From Bacteroidales bacterium (GTDB taxonomy: Bacteria; Bacteroidota; Bacteroidia; Bacteroidales; WCHB1-69), in NCBI GenBank assembly GCA_031285725.1, contig JAITVP010000027.1:1-34078 (forward strand): DNA of 34,078 nucleotides, written 5' to 3'. Position 1 is the first letter of the stretch; each line of letters opens with the position of its first letter. A program made the position numbers and the translations under genes. Below, in pieces: positions 1 to 8,652 of this stretch. The notes under the pieces were generated by a model. That model had not been told where the DNA came from. It saw nothing but the letters and a program-made list of their open reading frames with translations, and ran no database searches.

Positions 1-147
1 GGGCGATCGCCCGCCATTCGCCACGGAGGTCAAGCGGCCGCTCTTTCCGTGATGGATCCGGCCGTTCTCTTCCGTATTCAGGGTTAATAAACCGATCATC
101 ACCAAAAGGCAGGCGATGATGCTTTGAAATAGATGCGGTGATCTCAT
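1..147 (-). CDS. Partial N-terminus of a probable membrane-anchored or secreted protein (runs off the window edge)
   Basis: The reverse strand reads open from ATG at 147 to the edge: MRSPHLFQSIIACLLVMIGLLTLNTEENGRIHHGKSGRLTSVANGGRSP, with one hydrophobic segment near the N-terminus. Too short to assign a family. Confidence 0.4.
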   Translation of the reverse strand, partial: MRSPHLFQSIIACLLVMIGLLTLNTEENGRIHHGKSGRLTSVANGGRSP

Positions 148-276
148 GATGCTTTTTGTTTTATGGTTAGATATTCCGTGTTAAAAAATCACGGTGTAAA
201 AATAGTATATTATTTTAAAAAAACAATGATGTTTTAATTTTTTTCGCACTTTTTCCCTATTTTTGCGTTCAATTTT

Positions 277-1059
277 TTGACTGTGAAAAACATACTGTTT
301 TTTTTCTTTTCCATCGGGTTGTTTGCCACGCTTTCGGCACAATCCGGAAATTTGAAGAATATTGAAAATTACGATGATACAGCACACGGTGAGTGTGCTG
401 TCCTCATTGATTCAATCGTGGATTTCGCTTTGAAACACAAGGGAGCCACTTATAAATATGGTGCGGCCGGCCCCAAATATTTCGATTGTTCGGGATTGGT
501 TTATTACACTTTTAACCATTTCGGCATCAAATTATTTAGAAGTTCGCAGGAACAATATAACAATGGAATCGCCGTGAAACGGGAAGATATTCGGAAAGGC
601 GATTTGGTTTTTTTCAAACGCGGAGAGGGAATTGGCCATGTGGGCATTGTTATTGAAAACAACGACAATGGGCATTTTACTTTCGTGCATGCTTCCACTT
701 ATAAACGGGGCATCTGTATCGACAATTCCGCACGGGAAGGTTACGCAAACAATTATGTCGGTGCCCGCCGCATTATTGTTTGCGATTCGACCATGATGTC
801 CATTCCAGATACTGTTAATACGAAAATAGATACTGTTTTCACACGTTCTTCCGGTATAATCCCAACCGAAAAAAAAGAAATTATAAATACGAATTCTCAA
901 AAAAAAGAGAAAACCATCACCTATGTTGTTAAAAAAGGCGATACACTTTATGGCATCGCCAAAAAACACAACGTGAAAGTGGACGATATTAAGAAGTGGA
1001 ACAACCTGCGGATCGATCGAATCAACATCGGTCAAAAATTGAAAATCAAAAAGAAGTGA
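277..1059 (+). CDS. Secreted NlpC/P60 cell-wall hydrolase with C-terminal LysM domain
   Basis: Signal peptide-like N-terminus; FDCSGLVYYTF (catalytic Cys), GHVGIVIENN and HAS motifs; C-terminal YVVKKGDTLYGIAKKHNVKVDDIKKWNNL...INIGQKLKI LysM. Start is non-ATG: TTG 277 or GTG 283. Confidence 0.9.
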   Translation: MTVKNILFFFFSIGLFATLSAQSGNLKNIENYDDTAHGECAVLIDSIVDFALKHKGATYKYGAAGPKYFDCSGLVYYTFNHFGIKLFRSSQEQYNNGIAVKREDIRKGDLVFFKRGEGIGHVGIVIENNDNGHFTFVHASTYKRGICIDNSAREGYANNYVGARRIIVCDSTMMSIPDTVNTKIDTVFTRSSGIIPTEKKEIINTNSQKKEKTITYVVKKGDTLYGIAKKHNVKVDDIKKWNNLRIDRINIGQKLKIKKK

Positions 1060-2123
1060 TGATGAGAACGAAACCCGATATCCGGTATATTTCCGAAGAG
1101 GAGCTGGGCCTGTTTCTGAAAGAGAACGGCGAGAGCGCTTTCCGGCTAAAACAGATCAAGGAGTGGCTTTGGAAGAAAGGGGCTGTTTGTTTCAACGAGA
1201 TGACCAACCTCTCTGTTGTCCTCCGGGAGAAGTTGACAACAGCGTTTACGTTTCAAAACCTGACGATATCCCAAGAACTACAAAGCTGCGATGGCACAGT
1301 AAAGTTTGTTTTTACATTGCACGACAACCGGAAAATCGAAGGGGTGCTAATTCCCTCCCCTGACCGGGTCACTACCTGCCTCTCTTCGCAAGTGGGTTGT
1401 CCGCTGGGCTGCCAATTCTGTGCCACGGGCACGATGGGTTTCACCCGCAACTTACATTTCACGGAGATCTGGGACCAGTTTAACGTAATGAACCGCAAAG
1501 CGTTGGAATACTACGGAAAGGAGATTACCAACATCGTCTACATGGGAATGGGCGAACCGCTGCTGAACTACGACAATGTGATGATGTCGATTCAACTGCT
1601 CTCCACTGAATCCGGCAAGGGAATGTCGTCCTCACGCATCACCCTCTCCACCGTGGGAATTACAAAGGGTATCCGACAACTTGCCGATGACGGGTTCAAA
1701 GCCGGATTGGCCATCTCGCTCCACAGTGCCGATGAAGAGATCCGAAAACGAATCATGCCAGTGACAAAAACAAATTCATTAGTTGAACTGCAAAACGTTC
1801 TCCGCTATTTCGTGGAGAAGACCGGCAAACGGATTACTTTTGAATACATCATGCTCCACGGGATCAACGATTCATTAGACGATGCCGAAAAATTAGCCCG
1901 CTACTGCAAATCTTTCCCCGTGAAAATCAATATTATAGAATACAACTCCACCGACAGTTTTTTCAAAGGTTCCCCACAAAAAACCGTAGATACTTTCGTC
2001 CGTTTTCTCGAATCCCGAAACCTCATCGTCAACATCCGCAAAAGCAAGGGACAAGATATCCGGGCAGCGTGCGGACAATTGGTGAAGAGAGTTCAAGAGT
2101 TCAAAGATTCAAAAGTTCAGTAA
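1059..2123 (+). CDS. rlmN: 23S rRNA (adenine2503-C2)-methyltransferase RlmN (radical SAM)
   Basis: SSQVGCPLGCQFCATGTMGFTRNL radical-SAM CxxxCxxC, GMGEPLLNYDNV, RITLSTVGI, LAISLHS, and C-terminal IRAACGQL. ATG at 1059 overlaps the upstream TGA (TGATG), so it probably starts there (or 1062), not at 996. Confidence 0.95.
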   Translation: MMRTKPDIRYISEEELGLFLKENGESAFRLKQIKEWLWKKGAVCFNEMTNLSVVLREKLTTAFTFQNLTISQELQSCDGTVKFVFTLHDNRKIEGVLIPSPDRVTTCLSSQVGCPLGCQFCATGTMGFTRNLHFTEIWDQFNVMNRKALEYYGKEITNIVYMGMGEPLLNYDNVMMSIQLLSTESGKGMSSSRITLSTVGITKGIRQLADDGFKAGLAISLHSADEEIRKRIMPVTKTNSLVELQNVLRYFVEKTGKRITFEYIMLHGINDSLDDAEKLARYCKSFPVKINIIEYNSTDSFFKGSPQKTVDTFVRFLESRNLIVNIRKSKGQDIRAACGQLVKRVQEFKDSKVQ

Positions 2124-2150
2124 TGTAATGGTTTATTGAATCTTTGAACT
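2098..2150. terminator. 15-bp perfect inverted repeat at the convergent rlmN / hydF-side junction
   Basis: agttcaaagattcaa (2098-2112) pairs with ttgaatctttgaact (2136-2150), 23-nt loop; the left arm lies inside the rlmN 3' end. Confidence 0.6.
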
Positions 2151-2188
2151 TCTTCTTTCCTATCCACGTAATGTGTGTGCAACGGCTC

Positions 2189-2341
2189 GGTGAGGTCGGC
2201 GGTGAAGTCGGTGTCCAACACGGAATTGAAACCCAATTTTCTCAGGGCGGCGGCCATCTTACCGGTCACGATCTCGCCGTGTGGTAATCCTAGATCTTCG
2301 CCGAGAGCGATACGCACAGCGGGTGCGGTTTGCATTTGTGC
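2189..2341 (-). pseudogene. Internal fragment of an [FeFe]-hydrogenase large subunit (HydA-like)
   Basis: Reverse-strand translation AQMQTAPAVRIALGEDLGLPHGEIVTGKMAAALRKLGFNSVLDTDFTADLT matches the conserved HydA segment TAPAVRvalGEefG...GKMvaALrrLGFd.VfDTdFaADLT; the homology then stops abruptly and no cysteine motif is present. Confidence 0.75.
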
Positions 2342-3561
2342 TATGTCAGAATTTCGTTTTGTTCGATAAAAATAGCAACCGCCCGATGAAAAATACCATG
2401 CATATAAGCAATGGCCATACCGTAGTTTGTCACCGGAATACCTTGATCCACAGCTTGTTTCATACGATTAAGCAATTGCTTTCGGGTGAACATGCAGCCC
2501 CCGCACTGGATGACGATAGCATACTCGCCCATATCATGCTTGGTCTGCTGGAAACTGCTCACCACCTCAAACTCAAGGCTTTTTCCGGTGAATTTCCGCA
2601 GCCAGTTGGGGATTTTAAACCGCCCGATGTCGTCGCAGTTCACGTGGTGCGAACAGCTCTCAAAAATCAACACCTTGTCGCCGTCTTTGAGATTTTTAAG
2701 GTGAGGGGTTCCTTTCAAATAAGTCTCAAAGTCACCTTTCAAGCGGGCAAACAAAATACTGAAACCGGTCAGTGGAATATCGGAGGGAACGATTTTATCC
2801 ACTTGGTTGAAAATTTGACTATCGGTCACCACCAATTTGGGACGAATGCCGCTATTTTTTAGGAAAAAGTCAAGTTCTTCCAACTGCAAGACAATGCTGA
2901 TCGCATGGTGATCCAGCATGTCACGGATCGCCATTACTTGAGGGAGAATCAGCCGTCCTTCGGGCGCCTCGTTGTCGATGGGGGTCACAAGCAAGGCTAT
3001 CTCTTTTTCCGAAATGATGCTTTCAAAAAGGGTCACGGATTGATATGCGGAAGATGGAATCGTGTTTTTCAGTAATTGAATGATATCCGGTAGATTTGCG
3101 GGCTGAAGATTACTATATTCTATAATCCTCGCATCCGTATATTCTGAAATAAGATTTTGTGTCTCTTCAGATAATGCTTCCTGGTCGCTTTTATTATGAA
3201 CGATGAAAAACGGGATGTCCAGGTCATTAAATTTGTTAATCAAGTCGATTTCGAACTCACCAAACTGATTGTTGGCGATGACCAAAATGGCACAATCGAT
3301 GATACTGAGGATGTCCAGCGTTTTCCGCACTCGTTTTCCGCCCAACTCGCCCACGTCATCAATGCCGGCGGTGTCGATCACGATGGCTGGTCCGATTCCG
3401 AAAATCTCGATTGATTTTTTGACCGGATCGGTCGTCGTGCCCGGCTGATCGGAGACAATGGCTACCTCTTGGTCTACCAAACGATTGATAAACGAACTTT
3501 TCCCGTTGTTACGTCGGCCGAAAACAGCAATGTGTGGTTTAAGATCACGTCCTTTACTCAT
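2341..3561 (-). CDS. hydF: [FeFe]-hydrogenase H-cluster maturation GTPase HydF
   Basis: GRRNNGKSSFIN P-loop, PGTTTDPVKKSIEI, DTAGIDD, HNKSD; C-terminal ESCSHHVNCDDIGR...IQCGGCMFTRKQLLNR...PVTNYGMAIAYMHGI, the HydF FeS-domain pattern (HxC...CxxC). Appears full length. Confidence 0.94.
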   Translation of the reverse strand: MSKGRDLKPHIAVFGRRNNGKSSFINRLVDQEVAIVSDQPGTTTDPVKKSIEIFGIGPAIVIDTAGIDDVGELGGKRVRKTLDILSIIDCAILVIANNQFGEFEIDLINKFNDLDIPFFIVHNKSDQEALSEETQNLISEYTDARIIEYSNLQPANLPDIIQLLKNTIPSSAYQSVTLFESIISEKEIALLVTPIDNEAPEGRLILPQVMAIRDMLDHHAISIVLQLEELDFFLKNSGIRPKLVVTDSQIFNQVDKIVPSDIPLTGFSILFARLKGDFETYLKGTPHLKNLKDGDKVLIFESCSHHVNCDDIGRFKIPNWLRKFTGKSLEFEVVSSFQQTKHDMGEYAIVIQCGGCMFTRKQLLNRMKQAVDQGIPVTNYGMAIAYMHGIFHRAVAIFIEQNEILT

Positions 3562-3641
3562 GGTAATAATTTTAATTATCCTTTGCTATTCCAAAGATAA
3601 AAGAAATAGTAAATGGATCTGTTTTTACTTCATCAAGCCCG

Positions 3642-3649
3642 CAAATATA
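3642..3649 (-). promoter_or_regulatory. Bacteroidetes -7 element (TATATTTG) upstream of hydF
   Basis: The + strand reads caaatata; matches the TAnnTTTG consensus, about 80 nt upstream of the hydF ATG. Confidence 0.45.
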
Positions 3650-3729
3650 CAAAAATTAATGGTTGGTTGTTGTCATGAGAAATCTCGTCACACACCCACA
3701 GAATACGCATTTCTACCGAACGGAAATCC

Positions 3730-6700
3730 TTAATTCTTTACCACCTTCTTCATGGCCACTCCCTTATCCGTCGCTATTTTTAAGAAATAGACACCAGCGG
3801 AAAGGTGTGACAAGTCAATGGAGAGATCGGAATCAAGAGATAAGAGGTGGAGTTCTTTGCCATACATGTCAAAAATCCTAATGCCCTCAATTTTTAATTC
3901 ATAACTTTTAATTTTCAATTCTCCTGTCGTCGGGTTAGGATATACTTCCATATACTTGCTTGGGTCGTAGATTTCGATGCCCACCGCAAAGACCACTTCA
4001 ATGGTGTGGTCTGCTCGTACATCGACGAAAGTGTAGGAGTTGTCAGGTTCCCACTCGCTTTCTTCGCCATCAATAAGTACCGCTTGTACGATTTGATCAA
4101 CACCGGGGGTAAACTCGAAACGTTGCGCCCCGCCTTCCACTACCGTCACCGTCGTTGACGGGGTGATAGTCCCGGTGCCGTTCACAGAGGGTTCGATGGT
4201 GTAGCGCATCGAATCCCTTGGTGTAGTGAAGGTAAGTGTGATGTATTCGCTTTCGTTGACGGTGTCGCATACCGCTTTTACGCGTACTTCGTAATCTCTT
4301 TCCGGTTGCACGTTAAGGGTTGCCGTGTCCGTGGTCGCTTGTTGCGAGTCGTAATCGGTACCTCCTACCTCACGGTGTTCCACGATCCAAGTGGTTTCGA
4401 TTCCGCCCGCCGTCCAAGTGACGGTTGCAGAAGTAGGTTGGATAGCAGAGACAGCGAGATTGGTGGGTGTATAACACTCTATTTCTGGTATGCGGTAAAT
4501 ACTGATGTCGTCAATACTTACGGAAAAGTCTGTTCCGCTCTTATACCAATGAAAAGCAAGATATTGCGCATCGGAGGGAATCGTGTAGCCAGAAAGGACG
4601 ATGGTGTCTCTGGTTATTGACGAGTTTCCGGTAATCGTTGCCAATTGCGTGAACGTTGACGTATCCATGTTATCGGTCATATAACCGAGATAAAGCGTTC
4701 CGTAGGTCGCATTTTCAAAACGATAGGCGAAGGCAAGGATAAGCGAGTCCAACGGCAGATTCATTTTCGGAAGCGCCACATACGAATTAGGTCCGGCCGA
4801 ACTGGAAGTGAATGTCAAACATTGTGAGCCCGAAGCGGGATAGTGGTAGGTTCCCGAATTGGTGATGTGGGGAGGGTAATAGTTGGTATTCGTGGAGTGC
4901 GCTCTCCAGCAAGGGGGGGCAAAGCCACGGTTGTTGATCGTTGTGCTGACCGGAACATCGTAGCTGTCGAAATTTTCGAAATAGGGTACTTCCATCGCTG
5001 TTAAACAAGCCGTGGGAAGGGTCACGCTGTTTAAACTCCATTCGCTCACATCGGATTGACCGCAATCGGCGCGGACATAAAAAGTGTAGAAAGCATCTTC
5101 TTCCAATGAACTGAAAACGTAGGAGTTGGTCGTAGTAGTCACGGTAGTGGTCGCAACTTCCGGATCAAACGCCCGACTCTGATCGTAAGCGATTTCCCAC
5201 TCTTCCACATTGTCGTTGTCATTCCACGATACTGTCACTTCTCCGGTCGTTTCATCCACCGTGGCGGTAAGTCCGGTGGGAGGCAAACAACTCGGCACCC
5301 ATTGCACGACCACATTGTCGATGTTGACAAAAGTTTCGTCAAGGGTGAAGAGTCTGAAAGCGATGTATTTTCCTGTACCCGCATATTCACTCATATACAC
5401 CGTGACATCTTCCCATACTTCCAGCGACGATGGTGTCACCAATTCAATCAATGTGAACGTTGACATATCGGTAGGATCGGTCATCACGCCAACTTCGATA
5501 CCATCCGAAGAATACTCCGCATAGATTTTGAAGTTAACTTCGAGAAGGGAAACATCCACGGTTTGATCGAATCCCGTCATGATAGCCACCACATCGGAAT
5601 AACTGTCTCCCTCAAATTCAAGGGAATATGAGCCGCCAAATCCCACATAATCATCAATATAAGGTATTCCATAATAGATATCATACGTGTTTATTCTTTC
5701 CCAGCAATCCACATACGGATCATCATCATTTCCCCATGCTTCAAAATTTTGAGAATACGGGAGATCTGTGGACGTAAGTAATTCGCACTCCATGGTGAAG
5801 GTGAACACCGTGGACCAAACCGTGGTGTCATCATCGCATACCGATTTTAAATAGACATCATACCCAGCGGCTGCGGTTAATCCCGTCAATTGATAGGTTT
5901 CACTTCCATAGTGAGAAATGATATTGGTCGTGGTATCGGGATTAAAACCGGTGTGACCGTAAGCGATCAAATACTCATCGGGCGAGTTTTGCCCAAAGAA
6001 ATTCCATGTCAGATCAATGCTGCTGGTCGTCAAATCGGAATAGCCGACATGGATAGGTGCGCTGCAATCCAGAATAGTCTCAATAGATATGTCATCAATA
6101 TACATATACCATCCATCTGTGCTGGAAGGCGGTACTCTAAACGCAATGAACGCATTGCCGGTATAGGCCGACAAATCTACTTCATAGAGCGTGTATGTTC
6201 TGTGTGAAATAATTTGCATCGGAAGAAGTGTGTCGGTGAAATTTGCCAGCATGATACCCGTATTGGAGAGCAATACTTCAAATGCATCCGGCTCCGAAGC
6301 ATTGTAAACCCTAGTGTAAAATTTCAGCATCTCGCTTCCTGTCAATGCTATTTGCGGGGAGATCAGGTAGTCGTCATTGTCTCCTTCTAACCAATTCGTG
6401 TAGATTCTATACGAATAGCTTCCTGTGCGGGCGTATGTGGTGTCGCTGTATCTGCTCCAGGTTGTGCCATCTTGATTGGCGTCAATGATTGTCCAGCACG
6501 TGCGGGTGGATGAGGTGTCCTCGAAAGATTCCACCAGCGGAAATTCCGTGATGGGATTGCAAAGCGTTGTAAAGGTGAAGTTTCCAAGAATAGAACTGAT
6601 TCCATCCCCGCAAATGGACACCACATAATAAGTATAGGTAGTTGATGGAGTCAATCCGGTCACCGTGTATTCGTCATCCACTAAATCCGAAATATTGATT

Positions 6701-8352
6701 TCCGCGGAATCTATTGCCGACATGGAAGCCCAATAATATAGCTTCATGTCAGTTGTGTTTTCAGTGTAATCAAAATCAAACGTGACATTATCCGATTGTA
6801 AATCCGTAATCGTCATGGCGAGAATGGATTCGCAAGCCACTATATCAATGGAGATGTTGTCTATGGCGATGGGCGGATTGTTGGTTACGCCATTGTCATT
6901 TTCCCAATAAAAAATCAAATTGTAGAGCCCCGGCTCGCTAATCAGGAAATTTACTTGTTTTGCGTGCCAGTTGGTATCTGCATTTAAATAGCTACTGCCG
7001 TATAAGTTGATCCAATCCGATGAAGCAGGGGTGAAACCCGCTGCGAAATTAGCGGAATAGGGAGCTATCCACACCGCAGCGTAGTCATAATTCGTTTCAC
7101 CCATACATTTCCAATCATAGCTGATCAGATACTCTCCCGGATCATCAAATTGAACAGTCTTGTATGCGTAAACATTTATCGAAGAGGCGGAAATATAGTC
7201 ATGGCTCGATCCATTGTTTGAAATATAGAGACTTGACGTGCTGCCGGCAGGCTGCGCCGAGGTCGCAGCACCCACGATCCATTGATTTCCTTGTGTTTCA
7301 TTTTTAAACAAAAAATCACCGTCTCCACTTTCAAAATCTTCCTCGTAGGGAACGAGAGCCGGATTCTGCGGCGTGATGAACGGGAAAAGATAGGAACTGC
7401 TTGTGTCTATGTCGGTGCACAATGTCCGGATGCGAAAAATGTATGAAGTGTTAATAGTCAAGTCGCCCGAATAAAAAACATACTCATTGTCGGTGATAAA
7501 TTCTTCGGTGTTCCAATCGGTATCTTCTTCTGCCCTATAAGAGACAAGCCATCCCAAAACATTGTCATTTTCCCCCCAGTTTAGGGTGGCGGAAGTTGGT
7601 GTGATCTCCGCCATGGCAATGTCGGAAGTTCTGCTACAGCTAGCTAGTTCAAAAGTGTAGGTTGTTCCGGAAACTAAATAAGCAATGTCAAATTCATCGA
7701 TGAGGTTGTTTGCCGAAGTGATGGAATGGCTGATCTGTCCAAAACCAGCGGGGGTGACACTCAAAAAGTGGGTTGTCCCGCCGCTGAAATTATTGATCCC
7801 AATCGATGCGGAAGGGTAAATATAATAGTAGGTGTCTTGAAAACCGGAACCGTAAACGAATTCAATTATATTTGATGTTTCGTACAGCTTCACTTGGAAA
7901 TCAAAATCCCCATCCTCACTATATTGTTCGTACAGACCCTCAAACTGGATGGTCACGATCCGGTTGGGCGAAGTGCCCGTCGTGGCATGTAAGATAGATG
8001 CATTTGCATAATACACCATCAAATCATCCCAATAAGGCGCCAACACATTACGGGTATAATCTGAATTTGAGAGATCATTGTCAAAGTAGGTCATTCCGGT
8101 GAATGACAGCATTCCGTTGGTGGAAGCTGTGATAGAATTGTAACTTGTTCCGCAGTAAGTAAATGCGAAAGGGAGAGTGAACGTAGCTTCGCCGTCATCT
8201 TCGTCATCCATGTTCAGGTAGGTTCCCATGATAGGGACGTAAGTCCCGAGAGAGGCCGAAACCTCATAATCACTTGCCATTTGCGCAAATCCCGTATTCA
8301 AGCAAAAGATGCTCAAAAACAAAATCAGCATTCCAATAAAAGTCTTTTTCAT
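3730..8352 (-). CDS. Giant secreted T9SS substrate: repeated fibronectin type III and cleaved-adhesin/MAM-like modules, C-terminal type A sorting domain
   Basis: ATG at 8352 gives signal peptide MKKTFIGMLILFLSIFCLNTGFAQ. Repeated FN3-like units (PTSATLNWGENDNVLGWLVSYR, LTTSSIDLTWNFFG, TATVDETTGEVTVSWNDNDNVEEWEIAYD, IQPTSATVTWTAGG) alternate with adhesin-like units (...YISFRVPPSSTDGWYMYIDDISIE-type endings). C-terminus VYPNPTTGELKI...GIRIFDMYGKEL...IDLSHLSAGVYFLKIATDKGVAMKKVVKN is a T9SS type A CTD. The ORF track start at 8496 is probably too far upstream. Confidence 0.9.
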   Translation of the reverse strand: MKKTFIGMLILFLSIFCLNTGFAQMASDYEVSASLGTYVPIMGTYLNMDDEDDGEATFTLPFAFTYCGTSYNSITASTNGMLSFTGMTYFDNDLSNSDYTRNVLAPYWDDLMVYYANASILHATTGTSPNRIVTIQFEGLYEQYSEDGDFDFQVKLYETSNIIEFVYGSGFQDTYYYIYPSASIGINNFSGGTTHFLSVTPAGFGQISHSITSANNLIDEFDIAYLVSGTTYTFELASCSRTSDIAMAEITPTSATLNWGENDNVLGWLVSYRAEEDTDWNTEEFITDNEYVFYSGDLTINTSYIFRIRTLCTDIDTSSSYLFPFITPQNPALVPYEEDFESGDGDFLFKNETQGNQWIVGAATSAQPAGSTSSLYISNNGSSHDYISASSINVYAYKTVQFDDPGEYLISYDWKCMGETNYDYAAVWIAPYSANFAAGFTPASSDWINLYGSSYLNADTNWHAKQVNFLISEPGLYNLIFYWENDNGVTNNPPIAIDNISIDIVACESILAMTITDLQSDNVTFDFDYTENTTDMKLYYWASMSAIDSAEINISDLVDDEYTVTGLTPSTTYTYYVVSICGDGISSILGNFTFTTLCNPITEFPLVESFEDTSSTRTCWTIIDANQDGTTWSRYSDTTYARTGSYSYRIYTNWLEGDNDDYLISPQIALTGSEMLKFYTRVYNASEPDAFEVLLSNTGIMLANFTDTLLPMQIISHRTYTLYEVDLSAYTGNAFIAFRVPPSSTDGWYMYIDDISIETILDCSAPIHVGYSDLTTSSIDLTWNFFGQNSPDEYLIAYGHTGFNPDTTTNIISHYGSETYQLTGLTAAAGYDVYLKSVCDDDTTVWSTVFTFTMECELLTSTDLPYSQNFEAWGNDDDPYVDCWERINTYDIYYGIPYIDDYVGFGGSYSLEFEGDSYSDVVAIMTGFDQTVDVSLLEVNFKIYAEYSSDGIEVGVMTDPTDMSTFTLIELVTPSSLEVWEDVTVYMSEYAGTGKYIAFRLFTLDETFVNIDNVVVQWVPSCLPPTGLTATVDETTGEVTVSWNDNDNVEEWEIAYDQSRAFDPEVATTTVTTTTNSYVFSSLEEDAFYTFYVRADCGQSDVSEWSLNSVTLPTACLTAMEVPYFENFDSYDVPVSTTINNRGFAPPCWRAHSTNTNYYPPHITNSGTYHYPASGSQCLTFTSSSAGPNSYVALPKMNLPLDSLILAFAYRFENATYGTLYLGYMTDNMDTSTFTQLATITGNSSITRDTIVLSGYTIPSDAQYLAFHWYKSGTDFSVSIDDISIYRIPEIECYTPTNLAVSAIQPTSATVTWTAGGIETTWIVEHREVGGTDYDSQQATTDTATLNVQPERDYEVRVKAVCDTVNESEYITLTFTTPRDSMRYTIEPSVNGTGTITPSTTVTVVEGGAQRFEFTPGVDQIVQAVLIDGEESEWEPDNSYTFVDVRADHTIEVVFAVGIEIYDPSKYMEVYPNPTTGELKIKSYELKIEGIRIFDMYGKELHLLSLDSDLSIDLSHLSAGVYFLKIATDKGVAMKKVVKN

Positions 8353-8485
8353 AATATGTTGGTTTTCGTTCATAAATATATTGATTTGTGTGTTTTCTAA
8401 GTAGAAGATTGATATATAAAATAAAAAAACGCATATATCATAACCGAATATGAACAAAATAAAATCCCTTCTTTCAACGAATGGG

Positions 8486-8493
8486 CAAATATA
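8486..8493 (-). promoter_or_regulatory. Bacteroidetes promoter -7 (TATATTTG), with a TTG about 19 nt upstream, for the adhesin gene
   Basis: The reverse strand reads ...gTTGcttataacaaattattttgTATATTTGccc; start codon at 8352 implies a ~130-nt leader. Confidence 0.5.
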
Positions 8494-8548
8494 CAAAATA
8501 ATTTGTTATAAGCAACAAAAAATGATTTTTGTATTTTTATTTCCACTT

Positions 8549-8574
8549 CTATAAGACAACTCTTTGTCTTATAG
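8549..8574. promoter_or_regulatory. 11-bp perfect hairpin/palindrome in a divergent intergenic region
   Basis: ctataagacaa-ctct-ttgtcttatag, followed by cccccc; lies between the divergent adhesin and CDF genes. Confidence 0.55.
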
Positions 8575-8652
8575 CCCCCCTGTTTTGCTACCGATAAATG
8601 AGGGATTATCTCATTTTATATCGTATCTTTGCTCACTCATTAGGGTAAATAT

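Noticed and set aside
532-1035. Minus-strand 167-aa ORF opposite the NlpC/P60 gene
   Set aside because: Coding shadow of a well-supported gene; no recognisable domain.
2281-2862. Plus-strand 193-aa ORF opposite hydF
   Set aside because: Antisense to conserved hydF and the hydA relic; the translation has no family features.
3730-8352. Adhesin internal modules as a possible recent tandem duplication
   Set aside because: The FN3 and adhesin-like modules are clearly divergent in sequence, so they are old domain repeats rather than a recent expansion.
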